Assembly: GCF_963678635.1 (NCBI RefSeq) | Contig: NC_087063.1 | Span: 30,206,599 to 30,270,598, forward strand | Direction of reading: 5' to 3' | Source of the DNA: Symsagittifera roscoffensis | Lineage: Eukaryota > Xenacoelomorpha > Acoela > Convolutidae | Length of the DNA stretch: 64,000 nt | Part shown: in pieces, positions 31,325 through 43,856 of the stretch | How the letters are laid out: each line of letters starts with the position of its first letter | Numbering within the stretch: the stretch's first letter is position 1 | Made by a program: the position numbers and the translations under genes | The notes under the pieces: model-generated | What the model saw: the letters and a program-made list of their open reading frames with translations, nothing else | Told to the model about the DNA's origin: nothing | Databases searched by the model: none

Positions 31325-34300
31325 ATGCCGAACTCTACTTCTATCGCGACACCTGTTCCTTGCCAGCAGTGCGGAAAAATACTGAGCTCTAAAAGGAACT
31401 TGAGAAGACATGAGCAAAAAGTTCACAAGATCCTTCCTCCCCCTCCTCCTCAAACTGTTTGCGATGAGTGTCTCGAGTCATTCGAGAGTTTGTCGGAAGC
31501 CCGAGAGCACGTCGAGCTGGTACATGACATGACTTTGAATAGTCATTGTATCTATTGCCATACAACATTTCTCACCGCAGAAAGCTATGGACAACACATT
31601 TGCTGAAGAAGCAGGCATTGCCAGTTTGGGACGGCATTGAGAAGACGTCTTCCATGCCCCAACGGAAAGCGCGTTCAGACGCAAATTGCGTCGATACGAT
31701 CTCAAAGATTGTGAGAAAGAAATGGATTTGCTTCAAGTCATGATGCAAAACAAGGAGGAATTTGATGCTCTCATACTGGAAAGGGTCATAGAGGGTCCTA
31801 ACAAGGTTCAATTCCACGTGGAAGTGGGAATGATCAAAACTCCCACTGTGCAATGTGCAAGACGGGGACAGTGGAAACTTCGAAAGGACCATGCTGTTTC
31901 TGAACACTAAGACATTGACAGTGTACTTCGAGGGAATAGCTGGGGATCAATTCTTGGAACTGGTTGAACATATGGTCAACCAAGTCAATTCGTTCTCTCC
32001 TCATGGTAGCGGATTGATTATTGACAGAATTGAAAAATTGCTAATCAGTTTTGCGGCCTTCTTACTAATAAGAGTAAGATCCTACCTCGAGCTACCTGAT
32101 GCACTCAGCGCAGCTTTTAACCTGCTCACAAATATCAACACTAAAGATGATGACCTTTGCTTTCTCTACTGCTTTGTTGCCACATAGCACAATGTGAATG
32201 AGCCGGCCCTCTACGCCACATCTAGACGGTGGCTGGAGAAAAACAAAGTCTCAACCTACAATCTCGACAAAGAAGGAATTGTGAAAATCAATGGGGAATA
32301 CGAAATGCCAATGGGTCTGATGGATATGGACAGATTTGAAAAGTTGAACAATTGTCATATCAACGTCTTCCGGTAAGCAAATTCTAATTGCCTTCTAAAA
32401 ATTTTAAAATTCCTTCAATAATGTTCTTCACCTATTCAAACACCCTTTTTATTTCATTCCAAACCTAGGTATAAAAATTATTTTTCTGTTCAGGTACAAC
32501 GATGGCGAATTGTTGCCCATAAGAGTATCGAGCAGATTCACTACTAGCCTGATTGTGGACTTGTTGCTGCTGACAGATGGATCAAAATATCACTATGTGT
32601 TGATAAGTGATCTCCAGAAACTGGTCGAGTACGTGCGGCACATAGTGCACCGATTTCAATCTGAGATTTGTAGCAAATGTTTCCACACATGCGCTTCATT
32701 CGAAACTCTGAGAAGACATCAAGAACTGTGCTACCAAGACGAAGATGTCGTCATAACAATGCCCAAGCCGGGAAAAGATGACCACAAATTCAAAAACTTA
32801 ACAGCTCGTTGGTACGTACCCAGAGTAATCTGCTTTGATTTGGAGTCCCTGCTCTTACCAGTATACGGACAGCAACCTGATCCGCGAAAATCTAGCACGC
32901 AAACAATTGAAATCCATCAACCGTGCGGGTACGCGTTAGCAGTAATCGAATTTGGGAAAAAAGACCTGTTAAAGTTTAAGCTTAAAAGAGGACCGAATGT
33001 GATGGAAGAGCTAATTAGCTCCCTTGAATCGTTAGCGAGACAAATTTACGTAGAAAAAAGGAAATATTACACTTTCACTGGTATAACAGACCAGGAACGG
33101 GAAGATGCTACAATTTGTTGGATATGTGAGAATGATTTTTCCGACAATGATCAAGTGGTACTTGATCATTGCCATTACACCAACAAGTTCCTGGGTTGGG
33201 CACACAATGAGTGTAACGTTAATAGAAAAACAACAAATTACATTCCAGTGGTAGCTCATAATTTGTCAAATTATGATTTACACTTTATAATCAAAGCGCT
33301 GGCAAAAAGCGATTCGGAAAACACTTTTTCCGTAATACCCGCATCTGAAGAAAAATATATATCCTTGACAATCTCAGTATATATAAAAACGTACACGGAC
33401 AAAAACGGCAAAATCAGAAAACTCTGCGAAAATCTGAGGTTCATCGATTCGTATAGGTTCATGCTAGCATCGTTGGCAAAACTTGTCGATAATTTGCCCA
33501 ACGAAAAGTTTTTTCTGCTGGTGAACTATTTTGAAAAACTCGGCCACTCAGCTGAAAAAGTCAGTCTGTTGAAACAGAAAGGGCATTACCCCTACTCATA
33601 CTTCAACTCATTCGAAAAATTCCGAGAAACTCGCCTTCCCCCACGAGCAATGTGGAAAAATAGTCTAACAGGAGGGGATGTGAGTGTTTCAAGAAGCGAG
33701 TACAATCATGCCCTTAAAGTTTTCACCGAACTGAAGTGTGGCTCACTTGGTGATTACCACGACTTGTACTTGACTACAGATGTGCTATTGCTTGCTTCCG
33801 TTTTCGAAGCTTTTCGGGAAGTTTGCTATCAAACATACGGGCTGGATTGTGCCTGTTACTTCACGGCAAGTAACCTTTCCGGGGACGCATTTTTAAAAGT
33901 TTGTAAGCCCGAACTGAAACTCTTAACGGACCGTGAACATCTGGACCTTGTGCAGCGAATGATACGAGGAGGCATGTCGTCGGTCTATGCGCGCCGATTT
34001 TACAAAGCAAACAATAAATACCTCGACGATTTTTTTTCCCTCAGAACCATCAAGCTACATCCTCAATATTGATGCAAACAATTTGTACGGGGGGATAATG
34101 AAACACTGCCCTTTGCCATTAAACGATTTTTCAATAGTTGAAAAAAGTCTGGCAGACATACTGCTCACCAGCGAAACCTCAGAGTAGGGTTATATAGTTG
34201 AAGTCAATTTAACCATACCCGAAGAGCTTCACGACTTCTTTGCTGATTACCCCCTTGCCCCCTCTCGTGAAGTAGTGGACATCGGTGCAATGAGCAACGA

Positions 34301-35912
34301 GCAAGTCGACATGTTGGGAAAATTGGGAATCACCACACTGCCAAAAGTGCCAAAGCTTCTACAGACCTTGCATCCTAAAGAAGGTTATGTTTTGCACTAC
34401 CTTACCCTAAAATTGTACCATGAGCTGGGAATGAAAATAACTCACCTCGGAAAAGTTCTTCAGTTCCGCCAAAGTCACTGGATGGCACCCTTTGTCGACC
34501 TCAAACCCGCCTACGAAAAACCGCGGTAAATAAATTCCAGGAGAACTTCTACAAGCTAATTGTTAATTCAGCTTTCGGTAAGACAATGGAGTCTAAGTTA
34601 GGAAGAAAGAAGCTGGAGATTGTAAGGAATGAGAGAGAACTTTTACAAAAAACAGCTGTGAGCACAATGAAAAGCTTTCAAATCATTGACGATCAATTAG
34701 CCACAATTAGCTTTTCAGTAACAAAAATATTGTGGGATAAACCTATGATAGTTGGTGCGACCATCCTAGACCTCGCCAAGCGTTTCATGTTTCAGTTTCA
34801 TTTTCAAAAAATGAAACCAAATCTAAACTTGGAACTCCTTTACTCCGACACGGATAGTTTTATTTACGCTATAAAAACTGATGACGTTTACCGAGACTTG
34901 GAGAAAATAAAAGCTGATTTCGACTTTTCAAATTACGATGAGGACCATTTCTTGTACGAGGATACTAACAAGAAAGATGTGCTGAAGTTCAAAGACGAGA
35001 CTGGTGGGAAGCCGATCAGAGAATTCATCGCCCTAAAACCGAAACTATATTCGGTCGTCCTTAATGGTAAATAAAATTTAAGCCACCCTTCCACCCCCAT
35101 TCCTACCTTTTACAGAACAAAAATACCACCACCAACCTACCTACATCCCTTAATTTGTTGCATTAAACTATGGGCATTTAGCTGATTTAGGCAACATTAT
35201 ACAATGTTGCCTAAACGTTGATTTATCTGACAACATATTCCCTCTTTTTTCCTCTTTTTTAATCATAATTTAGAGTCTTCTGCTCTTTTTTGGTAAAATG
35301 AATCAAATTTTGTTCGGTATAAATTGAGTTGCTGAAGTGAAATGAAGCTATCCCCTACGTTGTAGAAAAGAATAATAATTTTGCTTCTGTTTAGAAGGCA
35401 CTCAAAAATTGAGTGCCAAAGGAATTAAACGGAGTGCACAGAGAGAACTGGTCCACCAAACCTTCAGGGACACATTATTCACTGGAAAAACAATGAGAGT
35501 GTACAACTATAATATAGTTTCGAAAGGTCACACCAATATGACAGTGAAACAAAACAAACTTGCATTATCACCATTCGACTCAAAACGTTTTCTACTTTTC
35601 GACGGAATTTCGACAGTGCCCTTTGGCCATAAAGCCGCTGAAGAAAATGCTTTTCTAGAAGACATTTACATGGACACCGAGTGGGCCAACTCATACAATG
35701 AAACTGATAACAGTTCTCCCGATTTTACACTTCCGGATTGGGGTTTTTTACAGCGGCCCTACTCAGAAGCAGAGCTGCAAGAAGAAGAAGAAGCTTCTAG
35801 TAGCCGAGTCCGTGAACGTCCCCCTATAAAAAACCCATTTATTTTATCTGAAGCTTCAGAAGAACGACCATCTAAAAAACAGCGCAAAGAAAACCAAAAC
35901 AAAAAACATTAA
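31325..35912 (+). pseudogene. Polinton protein-primed DNA polymerase B (pPolB)
   Basis: Domains in order: two or three C2H2-like fingers (CQQCGKILSSKRNLRRHEQKVH, then CDEC and CIYC blocks) at 31360-31600; another finger at 32670-32730; exonuclease motifs FDLESLLLP (Exo I), HNLSNYDLHF (Exo II) and YLTTDVLLL (Exo III). Between the exonuclease motifs lies an endonuclease VII-like zinc block (CWICEND...LDHCHYTNKFLGWAHNECN, 33115-33220). Polymerase motifs are DANNLYG (A), KLIVNSAFGKTM (B), YSDTDS (C) and KPKLYSVVLN. Two GT-AG intervals (32373-32493 and 35067-35394) look like introns. The C-terminus is acidic then Lys-rich (PSKKQRKEN). It would replicate the element from a terminal protein. The region has several breaks. 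Confidence 0.85.
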
Positions 35913-35987
35913 AGTCTGAAACATATATTTTCAGATGATTTTTACTGTTCGTCCTTTTTATACTTCGACTTGTATATGTTTTGGTTT

Positions 35988-36194
35988 TTACCAATTTACA
36001 ACTAATAAAATACTCGTATTGAGCTCAATCACTGTTTTAACATAAATAGCTTCAGGCAAATAAACTAGTAGACGCAAACTAAGTGTTAATTCAAACAAAT
36101 GTGTGAAATCCTTAGGCTTGTTTTCAATAACAAACTTTAATAGCATGACAAATCTTTGACGAAAAGAAAGAAAGCCAGGAAATGATATCCACAT
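35988..36194 (-). CDS. Polinton right-end small protein
   Basis: 68 residues from an ATG: MWISFPGFLSFRQRF, a KDFTHLFELTLSLRLLVYLP helix-like run, and a C-terminal apolar segment. It sits tail-to-tail with the polymerase gene, 75 bases away, near the expected right end. The composition looks coding and I have a vague memory of similar right-end proteins in Polintons, but I cannot name it. Confidence 0.4.
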   Translation of the reverse strand: MWISFPGFLSFRQRFVMLLKFVIENKPKDFTHLFELTLSLRLLVYLPEAIYVKTVIELNTSILLVVNW

Positions 36195-36290
36195 GAAACT
36201 AGGACGAAAAAAGAAAAGTTCAGGAATTAGGACGATTAATTTTAATTATCGCGGGAAAAGGGACCGCTTTCAAAGGAATTAGAAGGAATT

Positions 36291-36503
36291 ATTGTATCGC
36301 GTCCCGGTTGTTGAGCTCAGCTTAACAAGATCCTAAGGAGGGGGTCTTTTACTTTAGGGGTGGGAACTTGCGATCATTTACAAAATCCTAGGATAGGGGT
36401 CCTCCAAAAAATTAAGGATACCTTTCCTAGGATTTTGCTTTACGTGAGGACCCCCCCCCCTTAGGAAGGACCCCCGCCCTTAGGATCCGGGACACGATAC
36501 AAT
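36291..36503. mobile_element. Small TIR element, 213 bp
   Basis: Inverted ends ATTGTATCGCGTCCCGG and CCGGGACACGATACAAT (one mismatch) enclose inner mirrored blocks GATCCTAAGGAGGGGGTC and GACCCCCGCCCTTAGGATC, plus a second nested pair around AGGATAGGGG and CCTTTCCTAGGA. No coding capacity and no obvious target duplication. It lies close to the estimated right end of the Polinton. Confidence 0.65.
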
Positions 36504-36991
36504 ACTACTTGCGCTTACTGTTGAGGTAATTTCAGGTACTTTTTAAGGTAAAATTACCTCAGTTTTTTTAGAGTGTTGATCGACTCCTAGTTTCGAAAGT
36601 GGAATTCAATTATCAGTTTTCCCAGCAAAACAAAAATTTGCCTATAGACCCAGTGTTCTCAAATTGGGTCAATTTTATCCAAAAAATTTCAATCATAAGT
36701 TATTCTAGAAATTCAAAGAGCTCTAAAACCTTTTTTTTATTCGAAATTCGAAAGTTGAGATTTTTCAAAAAAAATCAAGTTGGAAGTTTGTTCTGTTTAC
36801 TTGCCTTCATTGACTTTTTTCCAACAGTTGTTTAGAGAATGTACATTTTAAAGGTGTCGATGACTGCTCGTTTTGCAGTTCCATTAGGATTTCACTTTCT
36901 ATCTTTTCTCAAGTTAAAGTTAATGTCAAATTGTTGGCAATATTTGTATTAATATCGGCATTAATCGGTCAAAAAACGGCTGTTTAAGTTA

Positions 36992-37396
36992 CAGGGGCGG
37001 ATCTAGGATTTTCGAGGGGCGACGGATTTTAAAAGAATTTGAAAACTTTGCGTCTTTTTTTAGGTCGAACAAATTGATTATCGGAGCTCTCCCAGGTCAC
37101 AATAAAAACCGTATTTCAATCCAGTTTTCTGCACCGAAGACAAATTTTAAAAAAAAATAACAGGCCAAAAAAGCGGCCTTCGAAAGTTTTGACCAATAAA
37201 TTATGTTTTTTTTTTGGCGCGCGCTCCCCCTTAAAATCAGTATATATTGGCGCCAAAGGCGCTTTTGAAAATATTTTAGGGCCATTAAGCCAAAATTGGA
37301 TATCGCAACCTAGTACAAAAAGACAACTCTCTGAGTCGGCAAGAGGTCGAACCCCTGAGGAAGAGAAGTGTCCGCCCCCTCGTAAATCCGCTACTA
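36992..37396. mobile_element. hAT-type MITE, longer relative
   Basis: Left end CAGGGGCGGATCTAGGATT matches the 4727 element; the right end (GTAAATCCGCTACTAG) is more worn. The inner core AGTATATATTGGCGCC and a GGTCGAACCCCTGAGG-type block are shared with 4787-4900. It is about 170 bases longer than the 4727 copy. No transposase. Confidence 0.65.
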
Positions 37397-40300
37397 GTTC
37401 GTTAAATTTATGAAAAGTTGTTTTTAGATTTCAAAAAGAGCAGTTTGACTGAAAACGATATTGCCAACGATTTGGCTTTAACAATATATCAAAAACGTAA
37501 TTAGCATTAACAATTTCTGTGAGCTCAAAAAAGCTAATTTCATCTAAAAGACTGCCTGCGCGCATTTTTTTCCGCTATATAAGGTGATTCAAAGCTCGAA
37601 AAATCCAAATGGCTGCCTTTTGTAAAATGTTGCCAAATAATGCATCGGTCGCAAAGAAAACATAAGACCCGTCAACCAACTTCTAGGCAAGCCCCTGCCC
37701 AAATATCTGCATTTTGTTCGGAAATGAGCGTCAAAAATTATTTTAGGGCTTCTGCTACCGATACAGATGTGCTGCACGAGGCAATAACTCCCCAGACACC
37801 TCCGCGTACAACCTCGGATTCAGATGTGTCAAGTCGGAAGTTCCGCACCCAGAGACAGATCCAACAGATAGTTCTACATCTGCAAACAAACACAAAACAG
37901 AACTGTGATAGTAGATTCCGAGGTTGTCAATCGCGTTTAGAATTGACTTTTAAATTAAGTTTTTTTTTTGCATCTAAGTGCGTTTAAATCTGCAAATCTT
38001 ATTTGCTTATGTGAGTTTTCTTTTATTTTGATTATTGTTTTACATTAGCCTTCGTAACCCCATCAAACAGATCTACCTACTTAGCAGTTTTGTCTTGCTA
38101 TCTTATGAGCTATGTCAATGAACGTAGTGAACTTTCGTTAAACGATGATAAGGTTTCTTAATTTAGTTTACAAATGGAAGGGTATTATAATTTTTCAAAT
38201 TAATCGCGCAGAAGGCGCCAAAATATCCTTGATTTTTAATTGGTGGATTTTGATTCAGCTATGGATTAAAAATTTTCAATGAACTAAAGAAAAATTGATG
38301 CAATTGACAATGCTTTTGACGTGGCATAAAAAAACTATAGTATGATAGTTGTTGTAAAAAACTCAAAAAAAAAAACGATTAAGGACTAATAAACAGAGTG
38401 AAGTCACTCAGTTACGTCGTGTGATTTTTTGTTTTTCTTTCGAAAATTTCTTAAAAGCTGTCCGCGATCTATTTTGATCTTCAGCGCTTGGAATTTTTCA
38501 GAGTCAATGAAAGTACTTCAGATTTTTATATAGGTCACGATGGTTTTCTTGCGTTTTTTTTTCAGGAAAGGTTTTTATATTTGCTTAAGCTCAAATTTAA
38601 TTTTCAATTCATTTCCCTCGTTAAAAGGAAGGCAAACTCTACTATCGAAAAGCAAAAATTAAGAAGACACGAAAAATTTAATCAACTTCTAATTTCGAAA
38701 ATGGAAATTGATTATCACATTTCTCAGCGAAATAGAAGTTTTGCCTATTGATCCAGTTTTCCCCAATTGGGTTATTTTTAACAAAAAAAATTCCATCATA
38801 AATTGTTCTACAAATTCAAAGAACTTTAAGGCCATCTAGTTTTTTTTCGAAATTCAAAAGTTACAGGCTCTTGAAAAAACAAGTCGGGTTTTTTTTTTAG
38901 TTTCCTTACGTTCATTGCTTTTTTTCTGGCAAATGTACAAGGTTCATGGAATTCAGAACTTCACTTTGATAAAAGTTTTCGTCGAAAGTTGAAAAAACCA
39001 ATCAGTTTTTTTCCTATTTCTATAGGTTTCGTTTGGTTCATTAAACATTTTTTTCATTTTTCTGTTGCCTATATTTTTGAAAAAAAAATTGTTTTTTTTT
39101 TTCTTATTGGATCTTCAACTTTATGTGGATTATGGATAAACTTTGTGGATTATCTATGGCTTTGTGATTTTAGGAAAAAGCCAAAAATTTCAGTTTTTCT
39201 TAAATTACTTTTATTTAAAAAGAAAAATGGACAAAATAATGAGTTGAAGAGGTTATTCCAGAGTCTTTGCATGATTAAATTGTCTGCTGATCTGTTTGTT
39301 CAGGTAGCGATGTTCCGTTTTCCTGGACAAATTTATTGAAGAGATCTTGAAATTCAAGATATTGAAACTGTGGCTATAGAACCAGTGAATGTAAGGGATC
39401 TTATATTATAGTATACGATCGTATTATAAATGGCATTTTTTGGTAAATTATTTCTGTCCTGACTTTAATTTTGTTGAACTATACATTATGATCAATTAGC
39501 GATATTTTGTGTACATAAGCTTGATCATATAGCGAAATAACTTAATCAAATATCTCATTTTAAATTACAACGAATTTGATTGCAGTTTCAGTGTAAACAC
39601 ACAAAAAGTACTCGCAGTATACAAACCAGCCAAACTTTAACTCAGCTACAAAAATAAACAGACGAAAAATATACACTGCTACACATTAGTTATCTAACAT
39701 CGGCCTATTTTTCAAACTCAAAATTTTCAAGGCAAGAAAAAAATAGTCTAAAACCAAGGCAATTGGACAGTTTAATGAGAACCCAAACCATTGACTAAAA
39801 TTGATTGTAGGGACATTTTTTGATTAAATTTTAGCTAAACAAGTCAGTATCTTTTTTAATCAACAGATTTCGTTAAGATTATTTTTGATTGCCTAAATTG
39901 GTTGGAATAAAAAAAACACCAAAAAGAGACACCTTACAGTCCTTGAAAGTCTGAACACTAATCAGGGAAAACATTTTTTAGGGAGAAAATAGCAAGGAAA
40001 ATTTTTGAACATCAAGCAATTAACTGCAGTATCATTGAGAAATGATAAAAGATCCAAAACACCCAACCAAAGTAATTGTGTATCGCTGAAGTCTCTGACA
40101 TGACAGTTCTCCTTGAAGTAGTTGACACTTTCAAGTTTTCTGTTGGCTATGGTTTTATACTCATATTTTTTTAGCTCACATTTAAATTAATAAGTAAAAT
40201 GGACAAATGAATGGGTTTAAAAAACTTCGCCAGAGTCTTTGTTTGAGTTTTTCATCTGCTGATCTTTTTGTGCAGTTAGCGATATTTTTCCTGGTCAAGC

Positions 40301-40397
40301 CATTCGTAGAGTTGCATATGCATTCAAGATATTTGCTTGGCGGCTACACGGAACCGCTTAAAATTTAAACTGGTATGCGATCTTATGATAAGCAATT
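37397..40397. other. AT-rich region, dispersed-repeat fragments, no clear gene
   Basis: The stretch 38490-39340 and 40190-40300 share landmarks with each other (AATGGACAAA, CCAGAGTCTTTG, CTGCTGATCT, CAGGTAGCGATGTT). They also share them with the array at 41521-42655, so all belong to one old repeat family. The only coding-like patch is the 37640 frame. Confidence 0.5.
37640..37987 (+). CDS. Possible hypothetical frame, 115 residues
   Basis: An ATG-started open frame with a less AT-rich composition than its surroundings over its first 280 bases ([55 protein letters not shown]). The last 20 residues run into a T-rich tract and look non-coding. It could be a first exon or the 5' end of a decayed transposase. 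No family recognised. Confidence 0.25.
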   Translation: MHRSQRKHKTRQPTSRQAPAQISAFCSEMSVKNYFRASATDTDVLHEAITPQTPPRTTSDSDVSSRKFRTQRQIQQIVLHLQTNTKQNCDSRFRGCQSRLELTFKLSFFFASKCV

Positions 40398-41071
40398 TTA
40401 TTGTTTCAACTTTCGATACGAAAGTAACGGAATATTTGTGCTCGGGCTGGGTTTTTTTCTTCAGACAAATTTCGACTTTTTAACTAGCCATTTTTGACGG
40501 AAATTTTTTATATCATTGGAACAACATCGGAACAACAAGACTGCTCGTATCAGGGCAAAGCCCTGAATGTTCTGACTGCCTATTAAGGTTTATGGAGCAG
40601 TAATAACATTTAAAAATTAAAAGTAATAAAACAAAATGAAAATTTTTTTTTCTAAAATTTGAATTTTTGTATGAAAATCATCCCCCCGCACGCCATTTAA
40701 AGTACAAAAGGATAGATTTCGCTCCTTGTAACAAATCAATTATGGCGAATCAGCTTCTTTCAACCAATTCGGAACAATTTCTAAGACGGATTAAATCTCC
40801 GCCTACGCATTAATAGCGCGAAATATATCGCGCGTTAATTGTCCCAAATTGACCAAAATGGCAATCTTTAAACCCCCGTAACTTTACGAAATTAATCACA
40901 GGTGAAATATTTTTTCAAATTTGAGTTCAGGACAACAATACCTTTCGAATGATGTAAAAAAAATTCCGTCAAAAATGGCTAGTTAAAAAGTCGAAATTTG
41001 TCTGAAGAAAAAAAAACCAGCCCCGAGCACAAATATTCCGTTACTTTCGTATCGAAAGTCGGAGCAAAAAC
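40398..41071. mobile_element. TIR element of the dispersed family, 674 bp
   Basis: Inverted ends of about 110 bases: left 40409-40515 (ACTTTCGATACGAAAGTAAC, then GTGCTCGGG, then TTCGACTTTTTAACTAGCC) and its mirror at 40950-41059. The outermost bases form their own near-palindrome (CTTTCGATACGAAAG). The inside has GCGCGAAATATATCGCGC. No coding capacity. Partial copies occur at 340-750 and 6980-8000. Confidence 0.75.
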
Positions 41072-41520
41072 AACTGAGACAACAGCAACACAAAATAATA
41101 AACACAAAGCAATTAACTGCAGAGAACAAAAAACGAAAGTAATAGTGTACCGCTGGCGTCTCCAGCAAGAAAAGAGACTATTTTCCCATATAACCTTGAA
41201 ATGGAACCATCGCGGAATTTAGACTATGTGTACTAATTTCTTGTTTGCAACACTGTTTTTTAAGCATTTTAAGCAATGCCGAGTAGACAAATATATTAAT
41301 GAGATTTCACCCATGTTGAGCAGCTTGAAAAACCGAAAAAAATCAATCTGCTTTTTTTGTGTTTAAAAGTGTCGTAGAGTTAATTTAAAATTTTCCTAAT
41401 TTCTGTTGGCTATGGCTTAGACAAACTCATTAACGTTTAGTTTTTTAATAGTCTTTTGTCTATTTTTTGAAAAACTTAGGTTAACGTCACTCGCGGCAAA
41501 ATGCTAAGCTTGGTAATTTT

Positions 41521-42655
41521 TTTTTGAAGATCAAAAGTAGTTTGATAGGTAACATGGACGATTGAATGGGTATAAGAGATTATGCCAGAGATTTTTGATA
41601 GAAGTTCAAAAATAGTTTGATAGGTAAAATGGACGATTTCATGGGTATAAGAGATTATGCCAGAAATTTTTGATAGAAGTTCAAAAATAGTTTGATAGGT
41701 AACATGGACGATTGAATGGGTATAAGAGATTAAGCCAGAGATTTTTGATAGAAGTTCAAAAATAGTTTGATAGGTAACATGGACGATTGAATGGGTATAA
41801 AAGATTATGCCAGAGATTTTTGATAGAAGTTCAAAAATAGTTTGATAGGTAACATGGACGATTGAATGGGTATAAAAGATTATGCCAGAGATTTTTGATA
41901 GAAGTTCAAAAATAGTTTGATAGGTAACATGGACGATTGAATGGGTATAAGAGATTATGCCAGAGATTTTTGATAGAAGTTCACAAATAGTTTGATAGGT
42001 AAAATGGACGATTTCATGGGTATAAGAGATTATGCCAGAAATTTTTGATAAAAATTCAAAAATAGTTTGCTAGGTAACATGGACGATTGAATGGGTATAA
42101 GAGATTAAGCCAGAGTTTTTTGATAAAAGTTCAAAAATAGTTTAATAGGTAACATGGACGATTGAATGGGTATAAAAGATTATGCCAGAGATTTTTGATA
42201 GAAGTTCAAAAATAGTTTGATAGGTAACATGGACGATTGAATGGGTATAAGAGATTAAGCCAGAGATTTTTGATAGAAGTTCAAAAATAGTTTGACAGGT
42301 AACATGGACGATTGAATGGGTATAAAAAATTATGCCAGAGATTTTTGATAGAAGTTCAAAAATAGTTTGATAGGTAACATGGACGATTGAATGGGTATAA
42401 GAGATTATGCCAGAGATTTTTGATAGAAGTTCAAAAATAGTTTGATAGGTAACATGGACGATTGAATGGGTATAAAAGATTATGCCAGAGATTTTTGATA
42501 GAAGTTCAAAAATAGTTTGATAGGTAACATGGACGATTGAATGGGTATAAAAGATTATGCCAGAGATTTTTTTTGATAGAAGTTCAAAAATAGTTTGATA
42601 GGTAACATGGACGATTGAATGGGTATAAGAGATTATGCCAGAGATTTTTTTGAGT
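41521..42655 (+). repeat. 75-bp tandem array, 15 copies
   Basis: The unit is about AGTTTGATAGGTAACATGGA, then CGATTGAATGGGTATAAGAG and so on, with a strict 75-bp period from 41541 to 42594 (one unit is 78). Units 2 and 7 share the variant AAAATGGACGATTTCATGGG, and the neighbours of each also match, which points to a five-unit higher-order repeat. The last unit runs into the 3' part of the dispersed repeat seen at 39225-39330 and 40200-40300, so the array grew from one copy of it. Confidence 0.95.
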
Positions 42656-43317
42656 TTATAATCTGCTGATTTTTGTGCAGGTGTCGATGTTTTTTTTTAT
42701 TATTGCAAAGCTGCATGCATTCAATATATTGATTTCTTGGCTATACGAAGCCATTTGAATTTTTAATTTGCGTGCGATCTTATGGGATAAAGTTTTATGG
42801 TGCACGTTTAGCAACGCTTTATTCGGTCATGAAAGATTTGGTATGTTATCTTAGGCTGGAAACTGAGCTTATCAAGAAAAGTCAATAAAATCGACAAGCA
42901 ACTTTTTATCAAAAAATGTCTCGTTATGTCTCAACAACGTTAATTTTTGCTGCAGTTTTTTCTTCAGAGAACATTTGAGGTGTTAACTAACCAACTTTAA
43001 AAGAGTTTTTTTAATTCTAATTATCATATTCAGCTCAAAGTTAAAAAGATATTTCACTTCTGATAGCTTTGTGTAAGTTTTTGGGATTTGAAAGCTGATA
43101 GTGGTTAGGCCAAATTACGATAACCAATATATGCTTAAAGAAGTGAAAAACAAGTCAATTTGAACTCATTCCATTTTGAATTAAGTCAAGGTATCAAAAG
43201 TTTTGTAAACGTTGACAGACTTTAAATTGCTCACGTTCCACTTAAGATCATCTGCGAGGAATTTTTCAAATAATAATTAAAAAAATTAGATTTTTTAGGA
43301 AAGGTCCTTTGTTTTTT
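42656..43317. other. AT-rich spacer, no gene seen
   Basis: About 660 bases that begin with the tail of the dispersed repeat (CTGCTGATTTTTGTGCAGG). Nothing else is recognised. Confidence 0.5.
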
Positions 43318-43856
43318 AAAAAGTGAAAAAAGAGTCTTTTACCAGATCAGCGTAATAAAGTGGGGGCATGATTGACTGACAGACTCAACAAGACGCTCGG
43401 TATTGAGTCAAGCTTGCCCCTATTAAGACAATTGTCTCACAATTTGTCTACCAAACTAAAAAAAATCTAACACTCTAAACTATTGGATTAACTAAGATTT
43501 ATGCGCACAAAAACACTCGTGACGAATAAAAGCGCAGCTGAACAATTGTTCTGAGCCTGTTAAAAAATTGTTCTGCTGAAACACCGGTGTGCCAAATTGC
43601 TTAGCACCACTCAAACTCATCTAGCTTTTTTGCATTAAAATTACAACCATAAATTGATGCGCTACAGATACGGAAAAAAATAACTGTCCGCAGAAACGGA
43701 TTTTATAAACGAACACGTAAAAATGCTCCTGGGGAAAGCTAAAAAGATATTTTTATTAAAAAAGACTGCTCGTATGTCAATCTAAATCCCTGAGCGCTTC
43801 GAATGCCCTGTGAACGGTCGTAGTAAAATTGGTGGCATGTCACGGAGCCGAATACC

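Larger units (their letters stand above)
18610..36240 (+). mobile_element. Polinton/Maverick, fossil copy, left end in the gap
   Basis: The full set of Polinton hallmark genes is present: A32-like packaging ATPase, retroviral-type integrase, single and double jelly-roll capsid proteins, adenain-like protease and protein-primed DNA polymerase B. A length of at least 17.6 kb fits the family (15-25 kb). Terminal inverted repeats are not recognised: the left one would be in the gap, and the right limit is only estimated. About ten breaks are spread over the long genes, while several small genes look whole. Virion genes are on the plus strand at the left, polymerase at the right, and a divergent accessory block lies in the middle (26281-28576). 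Confidence 0.9.

Noticed and set aside
38488-39339. Two frames rich in Phe, Leu and Lys as membrane proteins
   Set aside because: Their hydrophobicity comes from T-runs; the DNA matches a dispersed repeat also present near 40.2 and 42.6 kb.
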